The notes under the pieces: generated by a model | What the model was told of the DNA's origin: nothing | What the model saw: only the letters and a program-made list of their open reading frames with translations | Databases searched by the model: none | In this document: positions 55,655 through 64,000 of the stretch, piece after piece | Numbering within the stretch: the stretch's first letter is position 1 | How the letters are laid out: each line of letters starts with the position of its first letter | Position numbers and translations under genes: made by a program | NCBI RefSeq assembly: GCF_009451885.1 | Contig: NZ_WIAO01000002.1 | Location: 1-64,000, forward strand | DNA length: 64,000 bases | Source of the DNA: Glycomyces albidus | GTDB taxonomy: Bacteria > Actinomycetota > Actinomycetes > Mycobacteriales > Micromonosporaceae | Reading direction: 5' to 3'

Positions 55655-56161
55655 ATGACCGAGGACACCGTCGACCGCATCATCGCGCAGTGGCGCCGCG
55701 AGATGCCCGAACTCGAGGGGCTGGAGTCGATGGCGCTCTTCGGGCGGATCCACCGGATCTCCCAGAAGCTCGGCGCCCGCCTCCACGAGCTGCGCGCGCG
55801 AAAAGGACTGGGGCGCAACGAGTTCGACGTCCTCGCGACGATCCGCCGCTCCGGCGAGCCGTACACGCTCTCGCCCAAGGAGATCAGCGCCGCCATGATG
55901 CTCAGCTCGGGCGGGCTCACCGGGCGGCTCGACAAGCTCGAGGCCGCCGGGTTCGTCGAGCGCCTGCCCGACCCCGGGGACCGCCGCGGCCTGAAGGTCC
56001 GCATGACCGACCTCGGCCGGGAGGTCATCGAGGACTCGGTCCGCATCGGGATCGAGGCGCAGGAGGAGGCCCTGTCCGTCCTCACCCGCGAGGAGCAGGC
56101 GCGGCTCAACGAGCTGCTGCGCAAGCTCCACGCCGGCTTCGAGGACCAGCCCTTCGACTAG
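55655..56161 (+). CDS. MarR family transcriptional regulator
   Basis: A 168-residue winged-helix regulator. RNEFDVLATIRRSG, LSPKEISAAMMLSSGGLTGRLDKLE (recognition helix region, core SSGGLTGRLDKL) and VERLPDPGDRRGLKVRMT (wing) define MarR. ATG 55655 has GGGGAG nine bases upstream; longer frames starting further left would run through the operator. It probably represses the divergent EamA-oxidoreductase pair and itself, with release by a small ligand. Confidence 0.9.
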   Translation: MTEDTVDRIIAQWRREMPELEGLESMALFGRIHRISQKLGARLHELRARKGLGRNEFDVLATIRRSGEPYTLSPKEISAAMMLSSGGLTGRLDKLEAAGFVERLPDPGDRRGLKVRMTDLGREVIEDSVRIGIEAQEEALSVLTREEQARLNELLRKLHAGFEDQPFD

Positions 56162-56170
56162 GACCGGCCG

Positions 56171-57079
56171 CTAGTTGCCGGTGAGGTCGACGCTGTAGTC
56201 GAAGAAGTCGTAGACGACGACCGGCGGCGGGAGCGTCCGCGCCGGCTCCGGCTGCGGCGCGGGCTCCGGAGGCGGCGGCGTCAGCTCCTTCCAGCGCGCG
56301 ATCGCGGTCCGCATGGTGCCGGGCGGGAACGGCCCGTGCTCGGCCGCCTCGTCCTCGGTCAGGAACCCCTGGGCGACCTCGGCGCAGAGCCGCGCGACCT
56401 CGGCCAGGTCCCGCGCCTGCGACCGGGCCCACCAGTAGTCGCCCGGCTCGCCGTGGCCGGGCACGACGATCCGCGGCTTCCAGCTCAGCAGGTACTCGAC
56501 CGCCTGCGGCCACTCGATCGGGAACGCCGAGTCGTACGAGGGCGGCGCGCCCTGCTCCAGCAGGTCCCCTGCGAACAGCACGCCCGCGTCGGGGACCTCC
56601 ACGACCATGTCGTTGTCGCTGTGCGCGGGCCCGACCTGCCGCAGGACCACGGTCCGGCCGCCGAGGTCGAGCCCGACCGCCCCCTGGACGCGGCAGTTCG
56701 GCGGCACCAGCCGCGAGGCCGCGATCCGCCGGGCGTCCTGCTCGCGCCCGTCGAGCCGGTACTTCGCGGCCCACTTCCGGCGCTGCTCGTCGCCGAAGCG
56801 CACGTAGTGCGCCCCGTCGGCGACCGCCCAGACGGCCGACTCGCCGAACGCCGCGGTGCCGAACCAGTGGTCGAAGTGGTCGTGCGTGTAGGCCACCTGC
56901 CACGGCAGGTCGGTCAGTTCGCGGATCGCGGTCGCGTACGCGAACCCCGCGTCCGCGCTGACGCCGGTGTCGAGCACCAGGCAGCTCTCGTCGCCGACGA
57001 CCAGGCCCAGGGACTGGTCGAGCTCCTCCAGCCGCCGCACCCACACCCGGTCGGCCACTTCGATCCAACGGTCGTTCAT
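56171..57079 (-). CDS. Metallo-beta-lactamase-fold hydrolase
   Basis: A 302-residue MBL-fold protein with metal motif THDHFDH (H66, H68, D70, H71), GPAHSDND and VPGHG further on. The C-terminal 60 residues include a Pro-rich stretch and an acidic end unlike the core fold. Substrate unknown; quinohaemoprotein-, lactamase- or glyoxalase-like roles are all possible. It is convergent with marR, with nine bases between the stops. ATG 57079 has no Shine-Dalgarno sequence; TACCAT on the minus strand (57092-57087) ends seven bases upstream. Confidence 0.85.
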   Translation of the reverse strand: MNDRWIEVADRVWVRRLEELDQSLGLVVGDESCLVLDTGVSADAGFAYATAIRELTDLPWQVAYTHDHFDHWFGTAAFGESAVWAVADGAHYVRFGDEQRRKWAAKYRLDGREQDARRIAASRLVPPNCRVQGAVGLDLGGRTVVLRQVGPAHSDNDMVVEVPDAGVLFAGDLLEQGAPPSYDSAFPIEWPQAVEYLLSWKPRIVVPGHGEPGDYWWARSQARDLAEVARLCAEVAQGFLTEDEAAEHGPFPPGTMRTAIARWKELTPPPPEPAPQPEPARTLPPPVVVYDFFDYSVDLTGN

Positions 57080-57382
57080 GTCCGCAATGGTATGCGGGCG
57101 GCTCCCGGGGCCCGATGCCGGAAGCGACGGGCCTCGCTCGGGGGAGGGGGCGCCGCCGACCGTCCCGAAGGGCCGTTCTACCTTCGGTTCGGATCATTTC
57201 CGATTCGTTCGCGCGGTCGATGCAACCGTTCGAAATGCGGGTCGTAATATGGCTCTGGTCCTGATTTCTCCCCAGTTCAGGACACGGATTGATCACGGAA
57301 AGACCCAGTTGTCGGGGGTTTCGCACGTGTTAGTTTCGGGGGTGATACGAACCCCTCTCGTGTACGAAGGAGTACCACCCTT
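57080..57382. other. 303-bp divergent spacer before the sugar-binding lipoprotein gene
   Basis: Contains the probable leaderless promoter of the leftward MBL gene and an AT-richer middle. A GGGGT/ACCCC hairpin with a 7-base loop (about 57335-57351) lies shortly before the rightward ribosome-binding site. No full promoter or CRE-type operator could be assigned. Confidence 0.45.
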
Positions 57383-58486
57383 ATGCACCTCAGTCGTCGT
57401 GGCCTGCTGTACGGATCGGCGGGCGCTGCAGCGGTGTCGCTCGCCGGATGCGGAGTCGGCGGTGAAGAGGAACGCAACCTGACCGGCTTCACCGGCATCT
57501 CGATGCCCACGGACACGTCCGAGCGCTGGGTGATCGAGGGCCAGGCGCTGGAGGAGAACCTCACGAACCTCGGCTACGAGGTCATCCACCAGAACGCCAA
57601 GGACGTCGTCGAGGACCAGATCGCGCAGATCCAGTCGATGGTCGCCGAGGGCGTGGAGTTCCTCGTCATCGCCGCGATCGACAACAAGTCCCTCGGCCAG
57701 GTCCTCGCCGACGCCAAGGACCAGGGCGTCACGATCATCGCCTACGACCGCCTCATCCTCGAGACGCCCGACGTCGACTACTACGCCTCGTTCAACAACT
57801 ACCAGGTCGGCGTCCTCCAGGCCACGCACATCATCGAGCGGCTCGGCATGCGCGACAACCCGGGCCCGTTCAACATCGAGCTGTTCTCGGGCGACCTGGG
57901 CGACAACAACTCCCAGTACTTCTTCATGGGAGGCCTCGACACCTTCGAGAGCTTCATCTACGAAGGCCGCGTCCACGTCCCCTCGGGCCAGACCGAGCAG
58001 GAGCCGACCGCGACCCAGGGCTGGAGCGGCGACGTCGCCCAGGCCCGCATGACCCAGCTCCTCGAGGACTACTACTCCGACGACCTCGAAATCCACGCCG
58101 TCCTCTCGCCCTACGACGGCATCAGCCGCGGCGTGGTCGCGGCCCTGGTCGAAGCCGGCTACGAACCCGGGGCCGACGACTTCCCGGTCGTCACCGGGCA
58201 GGACGCCGAGGCCGCGTCGGTCAAGGCCATCAAGGACGGCACCGGCCAGACCGAGACCGTCTTCAAGGACACCCGCCAGCTCGCCTCCACCGTCACCGGG
58301 ATGGTCCAGGCCATCGTCGAAGGCGGCGAACCGGAGGTCAACGACCTCGGCACCTACGACAACGGCTTCAAGTTCGTGCCCTCGCTCCTGCTCGACCCGG
58401 TCGACGTGACCGCCGAGAACTACCAGGAGGTCATCGTCGAGAGCGAGTACCTCACCGAAGAGCAGATCGACGCCGGAGAGGCGTAG
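57383..58486 (+). CDS. ChvE/XylF-type sugar-binding lipoprotein
   Basis: A 367-residue substrate-binding protein of periplasmic-binding fold type I. The N-terminus has SRRGLL, a twin-arginine pattern, and lipobox LAGC with acylated C23. QSMVAEGVEFLVIAAIDNKSLG, IIAYDRLI and DGISRGVVAALVEAGY match multiple-sugar/xylose binding proteins. In other actinobacteria it would be followed by an ATPase and a permease; here neither is in the window. AAGGAG precedes ATG 57383. It may donate to a transporter encoded elsewhere or act as a sensor. Confidence 0.88.
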   Translation: MHLSRRGLLYGSAGAAAVSLAGCGVGGEEERNLTGFTGISMPTDTSERWVIEGQALEENLTNLGYEVIHQNAKDVVEDQIAQIQSMVAEGVEFLVIAAIDNKSLGQVLADAKDQGVTIIAYDRLILETPDVDYYASFNNYQVGVLQATHIIERLGMRDNPGPFNIELFSGDLGDNNSQYFFMGGLDTFESFIYEGRVHVPSGQTEQEPTATQGWSGDVAQARMTQLLEDYYSDDLEIHAVLSPYDGISRGVVAALVEAGYEPGADDFPVVTGQDAEAASVKAIKDGTGQTETVFKDTRQLASTVTGMVQAIVEGGEPEVNDLGTYDNGFKFVPSLLLDPVDVTAENYQEVIVESEYLTEEQIDAGEA

Positions 58487-58726
58487 CCGACCCGTCGCGC
58501 GACGGCCGCGGCCGGTTCGACCCGATCCGCCGGGACTGCGCACGGCGCTGCGAATCCCATGCGTCGCACCGGGTGACGGCAGTCCCGTTACGAGATCGTT
58601 ATGCGACCCTTCTTCGGGTCGCGGCGTGTCTCATTTGGTACGGTGCCCGGGCCGGTCGGACTAACCCCCCGATCGCCGGCGCCCCCCTAATCCCCCCAAC
58701 CCAACAGTCATCTACTTAGGAGAGAC

Positions 58727-59815
58727 ATGAACCGTACCCTCAAGCGGGTGCTCGGACTGGCCGGCAGCGCCGTCCTGGGCCTCGCCGGAGCGGTCACCTT
58801 CGCCTCCGCAGCCCAGGCCCACCACGTCGAGTTCGAGGGCACCGCCGTCTGCGTCGACGAGAGCACCTGGACCGTGACCTGGGAAGCCACCGACTGGGAA
58901 GGCAAGCCCGCCGACATCGGCGCCGGCTTCATCGAGTCCTACTCGGTCAACGCCGGCGAACTGACCGGCGACCTCGCCGTCCCCAACGCGGTCCTCCCCG
59001 AGTTCGGCGCCTCCCCGATCACCGGCGTCCAGACCCTGAGCACCGACGAGACGTCCGCGACCCTCACCCTGAACGCGGCCTGGCCGAACGGCCAGAAGAA
59101 CACCGGTTCCTCCACTGTTTCCCAGCCCGAAGGCGGCTGCGCCGAGGAGCCCGAGGAGCCCGAGCCCTCGTACGAGTACGGCGGCTTCTACGAGTGCACC
59201 AGCGTCTACGCCTGGGGCGAGAACTACTCCGAGGACGCGCTGGCCGAGTTCACCTTCGTGTCGAGCGACGGCGAAGAGATCTCCGGCACCCCTGAGGTCG
59301 GCGACTGGATCGACTACACCTTCTTCGTCCAGGACTTCGAGGCCGGCCTCTCGGTCGACATCCTCGTCGACGGCGAGCTGGTGGACACGATCACCTGGGA
59401 GCCCAACGAGCTCTGCGCGTACATCTCGGTCGAGAACGACTGCGACAGCCTGACCTTCACGCTGTCCTCCCCTGAGGACGGCGAGGACGCGTACTTCGAG
59501 GTGTGGACCAACCTCACCGAGGACGAGTGGACCTTCGACCTCGCCCCGGGCGAGTCCGAGACCATCGACATCCCCGGCCAGGAGGGCCTCCAGGTCTACT
59601 ACTACATCGAGACCCAGAAGGACGCCATCACGGGCGAGGTCCGCTGGACCCCGTGCCCGCCGGAGACCCCCAGCGAGTCGCCTTCGCCGAAGCCCGAGCT
59701 GCCCAAGACCGGTAGCTCGCTGACGATCATGGTCTCCTCCGCCGCCGCGCTCATCGTGGCCGCGGGCGTGATCTTCTTCCTGATGCGTCGCCGCCGCGCC
59801 GCGCAGGACTGGTAG
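58727..59815 (+). CDS. LPXTG-anchored cell-surface protein
   Basis: A 362-residue secreted protein: signal peptide about 1-32 ending in AAQA, two beta-rich regions (33-140 and 150-315) with paired cysteines, a Pro/Glu/Ser linker, sorting signal LPKTG (325-329), a hydrophobic helix and a RRRR tail. It is strongly acidic. Sortase would anchor it to peptidoglycan. The adhesive or structural function is unknown. The leader carries AGGAGA upstream of ATG 58727. No sortase gene is nearby. Confidence 0.88.
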   Translation: MNRTLKRVLGLAGSAVLGLAGAVTFASAAQAHHVEFEGTAVCVDESTWTVTWEATDWEGKPADIGAGFIESYSVNAGELTGDLAVPNAVLPEFGASPITGVQTLSTDETSATLTLNAAWPNGQKNTGSSTVSQPEGGCAEEPEEPEPSYEYGGFYECTSVYAWGENYSEDALAEFTFVSSDGEEISGTPEVGDWIDYTFFVQDFEAGLSVDILVDGELVDTITWEPNELCAYISVENDCDSLTFTLSSPEDGEDAYFEVWTNLTEDEWTFDLAPGESETIDIPGQEGLQVYYYIETQKDAITGEVRWTPCPPETPSESPSPKPELPKTGSSLTIMVSSAAALIVAAGVIFFLMRRRRAAQDW

Positions 59816-59859
59816 CCGAACCCTGAGGGGTACGGACTCCAGTAGAGCTGAATAGGTGA

Positions 59860-59887
59860 GGGCCGCGCAGCGCGAGCTGCGCGGCCC
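59860..59887. terminator. Terminator between the LPXTG gene and azlD
   Basis: Perfect 12-base arms (59860-59871 and 59876-59887) with a 4-base loop between convergent genes. Confidence 0.85.
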
Positions 59888-59896
59888 TTCGGCGTG

Positions 59897-60205
59897 TCAG
59901 GCCACCCCCGCGAGCCGCAGCAGTGCGGTCGTGCCCGCCGCGGCGACGACGACGAGCGCGAGCGGCGCCTTCCGCCACGCCAGGACGCCGCCGACGAGGA
60001 CGCCGGCGGGGAGCGCCCAGCCGGCCCAGGCGCCGTCGACGAGGACCGCCGAGGTCGCCACGAGCGCCGCGAGCACGACGGTGGCGCTGCGCCGCAGGAT
60101 CGTCTCGACCCGGTCGGTGACCTCGACCCGGCCGCGCAGGAACGGGCCCGAGAGCCGGATCAGGAACGTGCCGACCGCGAGCGCGGCCACTTCGAGCCAG
60201 CTCAC
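59897..60205 (-). CDS. azlD: AzlD family transporter subunit, pair 1
   Basis: A 102-residue membrane protein with three to four helices, starting at GTG 60205, which overlaps the azlC stop as GTGA. AzlCD pairs export branched-chain amino acids (first known from B. subtilis azaleucine resistance). A 61-base stretch (59982-60042) is identical to the second azlD (61035-61095). Confidence 0.88.
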   Translation of the reverse strand: MSWLEVAALAVGTFLIRLSGPFLRGRVEVTDRVETILRRSATVVLAALVATSAVLVDGAWAGWALPAGVLVGGVLAWRKAPLALVVVAAAGTTALLRLAGVA

Positions 60206-60897
60206 CGCTGCGCCTCTTCCGGTTCCTTCGGCGGCCAGGCGAAGGCGAGCCCGGCCAGGGCGAGCAGCACCGGGAGGCCTCCGGTCAGGAACGGGCTGGT
60301 CGCGAGGGCGATCGCCGCGCCGACGGCGCAGGCGAGCAATGTGGACCGGTCCCGCAGCGCGGGCAGGACGAGCGCGAGGATGATCGCGGGGAGGGCCGCG
60401 TCGAGCCCGAACGCCTCGGGCGAGGCGATCTGCCTCCCTGCGGCGATGCCGGCGAGGTTGCCGGCGATCCACGCGATCGCGTTCCCGGCCCCGGTGGTCC
60501 AGTAGGCGATCTTGGCGCGCCGCAGGTCGTCGCCTTCGGCGAGCGCGAACGCGGTGGTCGTGTCGAGCAGGTTCTGGGTCCCGAGCAGCCGGGTCCACCA
60601 GCGGTCCCAGTACAGGTGCCCGACCGACAGGCCGTAGGGGACGTGCCTGAGGTTGAGCACGAGGCCGGTGGCGACGACGGCGAGCGGCCCGCCTCCGGAG
60701 GCGGCGACGCCGAGGGCGGCGAACTGGGCGGTGCCGGCGTAGACGAGGACCGACACGGCCATCGTCGTCCACCACTGGAGGCCCTGCGCGGTCGCGAGCG
60801 CCCCGAACGAGGCGCCCGCGACGGCGATCCCGACGCTGTAGGCGATCGTGTCGCGCAGGAGGTCGCGGCCGACGAGACCGGTGAGCCGAGCGAACAT
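60202..60897 (-). CDS. azlC: AzlC family branched-chain amino-acid permease, pair 1
   Basis: A 231-residue membrane protein with the AzlC pattern: LVYAGTAQFAALG, LVLNLRHVPYGLSVG and GLDAALPAIILALVLP. About eight helices. It forms the large subunit of a BCAA exporter with the overlapping azlD. ATG 60897 lacks a clear ribosome-binding site. It lies 52 bases after the second azlD on the same strand, so all four genes may form one transcript. Confidence 0.88.
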   Translation of the reverse strand: MFARLTGLVGRDLLRDTIAYSVGIAVAGASFGALATAQGLQWWTTMAVSVLVYAGTAQFAALGVAASGGGPLAVVATGLVLNLRHVPYGLSVGHLYWDRWWTRLLGTQNLLDTTTAFALAEGDDLRRAKIAYWTTGAGNAIAWIAGNLAGIAAGRQIASPEAFGLDAALPAIILALVLPALRDRSTLLACAVGAAIALATSPFLTGGLPVLLALAGLAFAWPPKEPEEAQR

Positions 60898-60949
60898 CGG
60901 CGCGGGGTACCCGGCGCGCGCGGCCTCAACCGGTCGTTCGCGGTGCGGG

Positions 60950-61261
60950 TCAGTCGATCCCGGCGAGGCGGAGCAGGGCGGTCGTCGCAGCCGCGGCGAC
61001 CACGACGAGCGCGAGCGGCGCCCGGCGCCAGGCGAGGACGCCGCCGACGAGGACGCCGGCGGGGAGCGCCCAGCCGGCCCAGGCGCCGTCGACGACGATC
61101 GCCGAGGTGGCGACCAGGGCCAGGAGCACGACGGTGGCCCCGGCCTTGAGGACCGCTTCGGCGTGCGCCGAGAGGCTGATGCGCTCGCGCAGCAGCGGCC
61201 CGGAGAGCCGGATCAGGAACGTCCCCGCGGCGAGCACGAGGATCGCGATGAGCATCTTCAC
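60950..61261 (-). CDS. azlD: AzlD family transporter subunit, pair 2
   Basis: A 103-residue membrane protein starting at GTG 61261 in a GTGA overlap with azlC. It is highly similar to the first azlD, above all in DGAWAGWALPAGVLVGGVLA. Confidence 0.88.
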   Translation of the reverse strand: MKMLIAILVLAAGTFLIRLSGPLLRERISLSAHAEAVLKAGATVVLLALVATSAIVVDGAWAGWALPAGVLVGGVLAWRRAPLALVVVAAAATTALLRLAGID

Positions 61262-61950
61262 GCCGCCTCCTCCTTCGGTGCCGCGCCCTTCCACATGACG
61301 ACCAGGCCGACGAGGGCCAGCAGCACCGGCAGGCCCGCGGGCAGGAGGAAACTCGCGGCGAGGGCGACGGCGGTCCCCAGGAGGCCCGCTGCGAGCGTCC
61401 GCCGGTCCTTGAGGCTCGGCATGACGAGGGCGAGCAGGATCGCCGGGAGCGCGGCGTCCAGGCCCAGGACGGCGGGGTCGGCGATGAGCTGCCCGGCGAA
61501 CGCGCCGATGACGGTGCCGGCGTTCCAGACCAGGAAGAGGCTGATCGCGACGGTCCAGTACGTGTGCCTGGCCTTGCGGGCGTCGTCGCCGGCGGCGAGG
61601 GCGAACGCCGTCGACTGGTCGGTGAGCAGATGGGTGCCGATGATCTTGGCGCGCAGGCTGGTCCAGTAGACGCCGCCGACGGCCATGCCGTAGGGGACGT
61701 GCCGCAGGTTGAGGATCAGGCCGGCCGCGACGCCCGCGACGAGGCCGCCCCCGGCGGTCATGATCCCCATCGTCGCGAACTGCGAGGCGCCCGCGAACAC
61801 GAACACGGACATCGCCGTCGACTGCCACCACGGGACGCCTTGCGCGGAGGCGATGGCGCCGAAGGAGAGGCCGACGATGAAGATCCCCGCGGCGAGCGCG
61901 GCGATGTCGCGCAGCAGCGCCCGGTCGAGGTGCTTGAAGGCTGGAGGCAC
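61258..61950 (-). CDS. azlC: AzlC family branched-chain amino-acid permease, pair 2
   Basis: A 230-residue permease with FVFAGASQFATMG, LILNLRHVPYGMAVG and GLDAALPAILLALVMP, clearly paralogous to but more diverged from the first azlC than the azlD genes are from each other. GTG 61950 has no Shine-Dalgarno sequence; a CATACT hexamer on the minus strand ends six bases before it, consistent with a leaderless start for the four-gene operon. Confidence 0.88.
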   Translation of the reverse strand: MPPAFKHLDRALLRDIAALAAGIFIVGLSFGAIASAQGVPWWQSTAMSVFVFAGASQFATMGIMTAGGGLVAGVAAGLILNLRHVPYGMAVGGVYWTSLRAKIIGTHLLTDQSTAFALAAGDDARKARHTYWTVAISLFLVWNAGTVIGAFAGQLIADPAVLGLDAALPAILLALVMPSLKDRRTLAAGLLGTAVALAASFLLPAGLPVLLALVGLVVMWKGAAPKEEAA

Positions 61951-61994
61951 CGCACGAGTATGACGCGGACCCGCGGGCCTGAACAAACGCTCAA

Positions 61995-62054
61995 GGGCGC
62001 GGCCGCCGCGTTCGCGGGCTCGCGAGAGCCCTGGCGAACACGGCGGCCGCGCCC
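61995..62054. terminator. glnA terminator
   Basis: Perfect 14-base outer arms (61995-62008 and 62041-62054) with a nested GGGCTC/GAGCCC stem. On the minus strand it follows glnA and is trailed by a T-rich stretch (TTGAGCGTTTGTTC). Confidence 0.85.
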
Positions 62055-62168
62055 TCGGACGCGCGGTCTCACCGGGCGGTCGGACCCGGTGGGACGGCTC
62101 GCACCTGGAGGCTGCGCCTTCGGTGCTCCTCGTCGCCCCTGGCCGGGCCGCGCGGTCGGTCCTCCTCG

Positions 62169-63593
62169 CTACACCTCGTAGTACAGGTCGAACTCGTGCG
62201 GGGTCGGGCGGAGGCGGATCGGGTCGATCTCGTTCTCGCGCTTGTACTGGATCCAGGTCTCGATCAGGTCGGGGGTGAACACCCCGCCCTCGGTGAGGAA
62301 GTCGTGGTCGGCCTCGAGGTTGTCGAGCACCCTGTCGAGCGAGCCGGGGACCTGCTCGATGTCGCCGTACTCGTCCGGGCCGAGCTCGTACAGGTCCTTG
62401 TCGACCGGCGCCGGCGGTTCGATCTTGTTCTTGACGCCGTCGAGGCCGGCCATGAGCATGGCCGAGAACGCCAGGTACGGGTTGCTCGACGGGTCCGGCA
62501 CGCGGAACTCGACGCGCTTGGCCTTGGCGTTGGAGCCGGTGACCGGGATGCGGGTGCAGGCGGAGCGGTTGCGCTGCGAGTACACCAGGTTCACGGGGGC
62601 CTCGAAGCCCGGCACGAGGCGGCGGTAGGAGTTCACGGACGGGTTGGTGAACGCCAGCAGGCTCGGGGCGTGCTTGAGCAGGCCGCCGATGTAGTGGCGC
62701 GCGGTGTCCGACAGGCCCGCGTAGCCGGTCTCGTCGTAGAACAGCGGCTCGCCGTTCGCCCACAGCGACTGGTGGGTGTGCATGCCCGAGCCGTTGTCGC
62801 CGAACAGCGGCTTCGGCATGAACGTGACGGTCTTGCCGGCCTGGGTGGCGGTGTTCTTGATGATGTACTTGAACTTCTGGACGTCGTCGCCGGAGTGCAG
62901 CAGCGTCGAGAAGCGGTAGTTGATCTCGGACTGGCCCGCGGTGCCGACCTCGTGGTGGGCCCGCTCGATGGTCAGGCCGGCCTCGATGAGGTTGGTGACC
63001 ATGCGGTCGCGCAGGTCCGCGAAGTGGTCGACCGGTCCGACCGGGAAGTACCCGCCCTTGTGGCGCGGCTTGTAGCCGAGGTTGGCGCCGTTCTCCTCGG
63101 CGCCGGTGTTCCAGGCGCCCTCGACCGACCCGATGTGGTAGTAGCCCTCGTGGGCGTTCTGGTCGAACCGGATCGAGTCGAAGATGTAGAACTCGGCCTC
63201 GGCCCCGAAGTACGCGGTGTCGGCGATGCCGGAGCCGGCCAGGTACTGCTCGGCCTTCTTCGCGATGTTGCGGGGGTCGCGGCTGTAGGCCTCGCGGGTG
63301 AAGGGGTCGTGGATGAAGAAGTTCAGGGCGAGCGTCTTCTGCTCGCGGAAGGGGTCGATGAAGGCGGTGGCCACGTCCGGGAGGAGCAGCATGTCCGATT
63401 CGTGGATCTGCTGGAAGCCGCGGATCGACGATCCGTCGAACGCCAGGCCCTCCTCGAGGAGGTCGTTGTCGAAGGACTCGGCCGGGATGTTGAAGTGCTG
63501 CATGACGCCGGGCAGGTCGCAGAAGCGGACGTCGATGAACTTCACGTCGTTGTCGCGGACGTAGCCGAGGAGCTCTTCAGGGCTGGAGAACAC
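62169..63593 (-). CDS. glnA: Type I glutamine synthetase
   Basis: A 474-residue GSI-beta enzyme of normal length that makes glutamine from glutamate, ammonia and ATP. Motifs include [41 protein letters not shown] and the Glu loop [12 protein letters not shown]. The Tyr in [10 protein letters not shown] near residue 400 is the adenylylation site, so GlnE control is expected. A GlnR-type box lies about 170 bases upstream. ATG 63593 is well supported by family length; an AGAGGAAT-type site lies just upstream. Confidence 0.97.
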   Translation of the reverse strand: MFSSPEELLGYVRDNDVKFIDVRFCDLPGVMQHFNIPAESFDNDLLEEGLAFDGSSIRGFQQIHESDMLLLPDVATAFIDPFREQKTLALNFFIHDPFTREAYSRDPRNIAKKAEQYLAGSGIADTAYFGAEAEFYIFDSIRFDQNAHEGYYHIGSVEGAWNTGAEENGANLGYKPRHKGGYFPVGPVDHFADLRDRMVTNLIEAGLTIERAHHEVGTAGQSEINYRFSTLLHSGDDVQKFKYIIKNTATQAGKTVTFMPKPLFGDNGSGMHTHQSLWANGEPLFYDETGYAGLSDTARHYIGGLLKHAPSLLAFTNPSVNSYRRLVPGFEAPVNLVYSQRNRSACTRIPVTGSNAKAKRVEFRVPDPSSNPYLAFSAMLMAGLDGVKNKIEPPAPVDKDLYELGPDEYGDIEQVPGSLDRVLDNLEADHDFLTEGGVFTPDLIETWIQYKRENEIDPIRLRPTPHEFDLYYEV

Positions 63594-63740
63594 GAAGGTA
63601 TTCCTCTCGGTAGGTGAGGTGCCGGGAGGACCGTGGCGCGGCCCCGCCCAGCGGGTCCCGGATCGTCGAAAACCCGACCCGGTCGGGCCGACCTCGCTGT
63701 CGACGCCTTAGCTTATTAGGCGAAACGCTAACCGCGATCA

Positions 63741-63778
63741 ATTGCCTCACCGTAAATCAATTGTTTCGCCCGTGTTAC
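63741..63778 (-). promoter_or_regulatory. GlnR-type operator upstream of glnA
   Basis: Read on the minus strand: GTAAC, six bases, GAAAC (63778-63763), then six bases, TTTAC, six bases, GCAAT (to 63741). The first pair fits the actinobacterial GlnR pattern gTnAC-n6-GaAAC exactly; the second is weaker. The 22-base period is that of a tandem site. This predicts nitrogen control of glnA. Confidence 0.8.
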
Positions 63779-63857
63779 TTGCAAGATGCGTGCCTGTTCA
63801 CAACCGATTGAATTCACTGCTCACGAAGGTGAGGACGGCGCCTCCGCGAACGCGCCG

Positions 63858-63863
63858 TACACT
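63858..63863 (+). promoter_or_regulatory. Putative -10 of a leaderless transcript (RDD gene)
   Basis: TACACT ends six bases before ATG 63870, which has no Shine-Dalgarno sequence. Confidence 0.5.
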
Positions 63864-63869
63864 CGCGCC

Positions 63870-64000
63870 ATGACGAGCGACCGCCGCGCGAACACCCCCG
63901 AGGCCACCGGCTCCGGCCAGGACCTCGCCCCACTCAGCGCGCGGTTCGTCGCGCTGGTCATCGACTGGTCGGCCTGCGTGCTCCTGGCGTACGGGCTCCA
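63870..64000 (+). CDS. RDD family membrane protein, 5' part only
   Basis: The first 43 codons are present before the window ends. After a polar start (MTSDRRANTPEATGSGQ) the sequence LSARFVALVIDWSACVLLAYGL shows the Arg and Asp of the RDD motif at the onset of the first membrane helix. Such genes often lie beside glnA in actinobacteria. Function unknown. Divergent from glnA. Confidence 0.75.
   Translation, partial: MTSDRRANTPEATGSGQDLAPLSARFVALVIDWSACVLLAYGL

Overview
The window reads as chromosome of a high-GC actinobacterium. Supporting signs are the strong G/C bias at third codon positions, frequent GTG and TTG starts, a mycothiol-linked DsbA/Rv2466c-type protein, DUF3145, DUF5130, PASTA-type and other Hanks kinases, a group II truncated haemoglobin, a GlnR-type box before glnA, an AA10 LPMO and an LPXTG protein. 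Placement below phylum is a guess; Glycomycetaceae or a related family would fit. I see no rRNA, tRNA, CRISPR array, phage genes or transposase.

The dominant structural feature is a head-to-tail tandem duplication of 10,193 bp: 33-10225 and 10226-20418, with no difference found. Each unit holds a 1.7 kb stretch without convincing genes but with internal degenerate repeats, then an AraC-type regulator, an Rv2466c-like DsbA-fold protein, a DUF3145 protein, a small hypothetical protein, a membrane Ser/Thr kinase with an external FnIII-like domain, an OtsB-GH15 fusion, and otsA sequence. The unit ends inside otsA, so the first otsA copy is beheaded and only the second (19652-21082) is complete.

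From 21 to 34 kb lie housekeeping genes: ettA with a thioesterase and a hypothetical partner, a YbjN-domain protein, glbO, an MscS channel, an HNH endonuclease, a small membrane protein with DUF5130, pepN divergent from DUF1015 and rpiB. From 34 to 42 kb come a small membrane protein, an atypical kinase (HMD/DFT motifs), a PhyH-family dioxygenase, pyrE, a PASTA kinase and a HelD-type helicase. From 42 to 52 kb are an NSS transporter with its 37-residue MetS-type subunit, a secreted LPMO, an ABC-F protein behind a structured leader, a Cu-only SOD-like lipoprotein and hrpA. From 52 to 64 kb are a DrrAB-type exporter, a NAD(P)-binding oxidoreductase and an EamA transporter divergent from a MarR regulator, a metallo-beta-lactamase-fold hydrolase, an orphan sugar-binding lipoprotein, an LPXTG protein, two tandem azlCD pairs, glnA with a GlnR-like operator, and the start of an RDD-family gene.

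Several genes lack a Shine-Dalgarno sequence but carry a TAnnnT-like hexamer 6-7 bases before the start codon, which suggests leaderless transcripts. Strong inverted-repeat terminators separate most transcription units.
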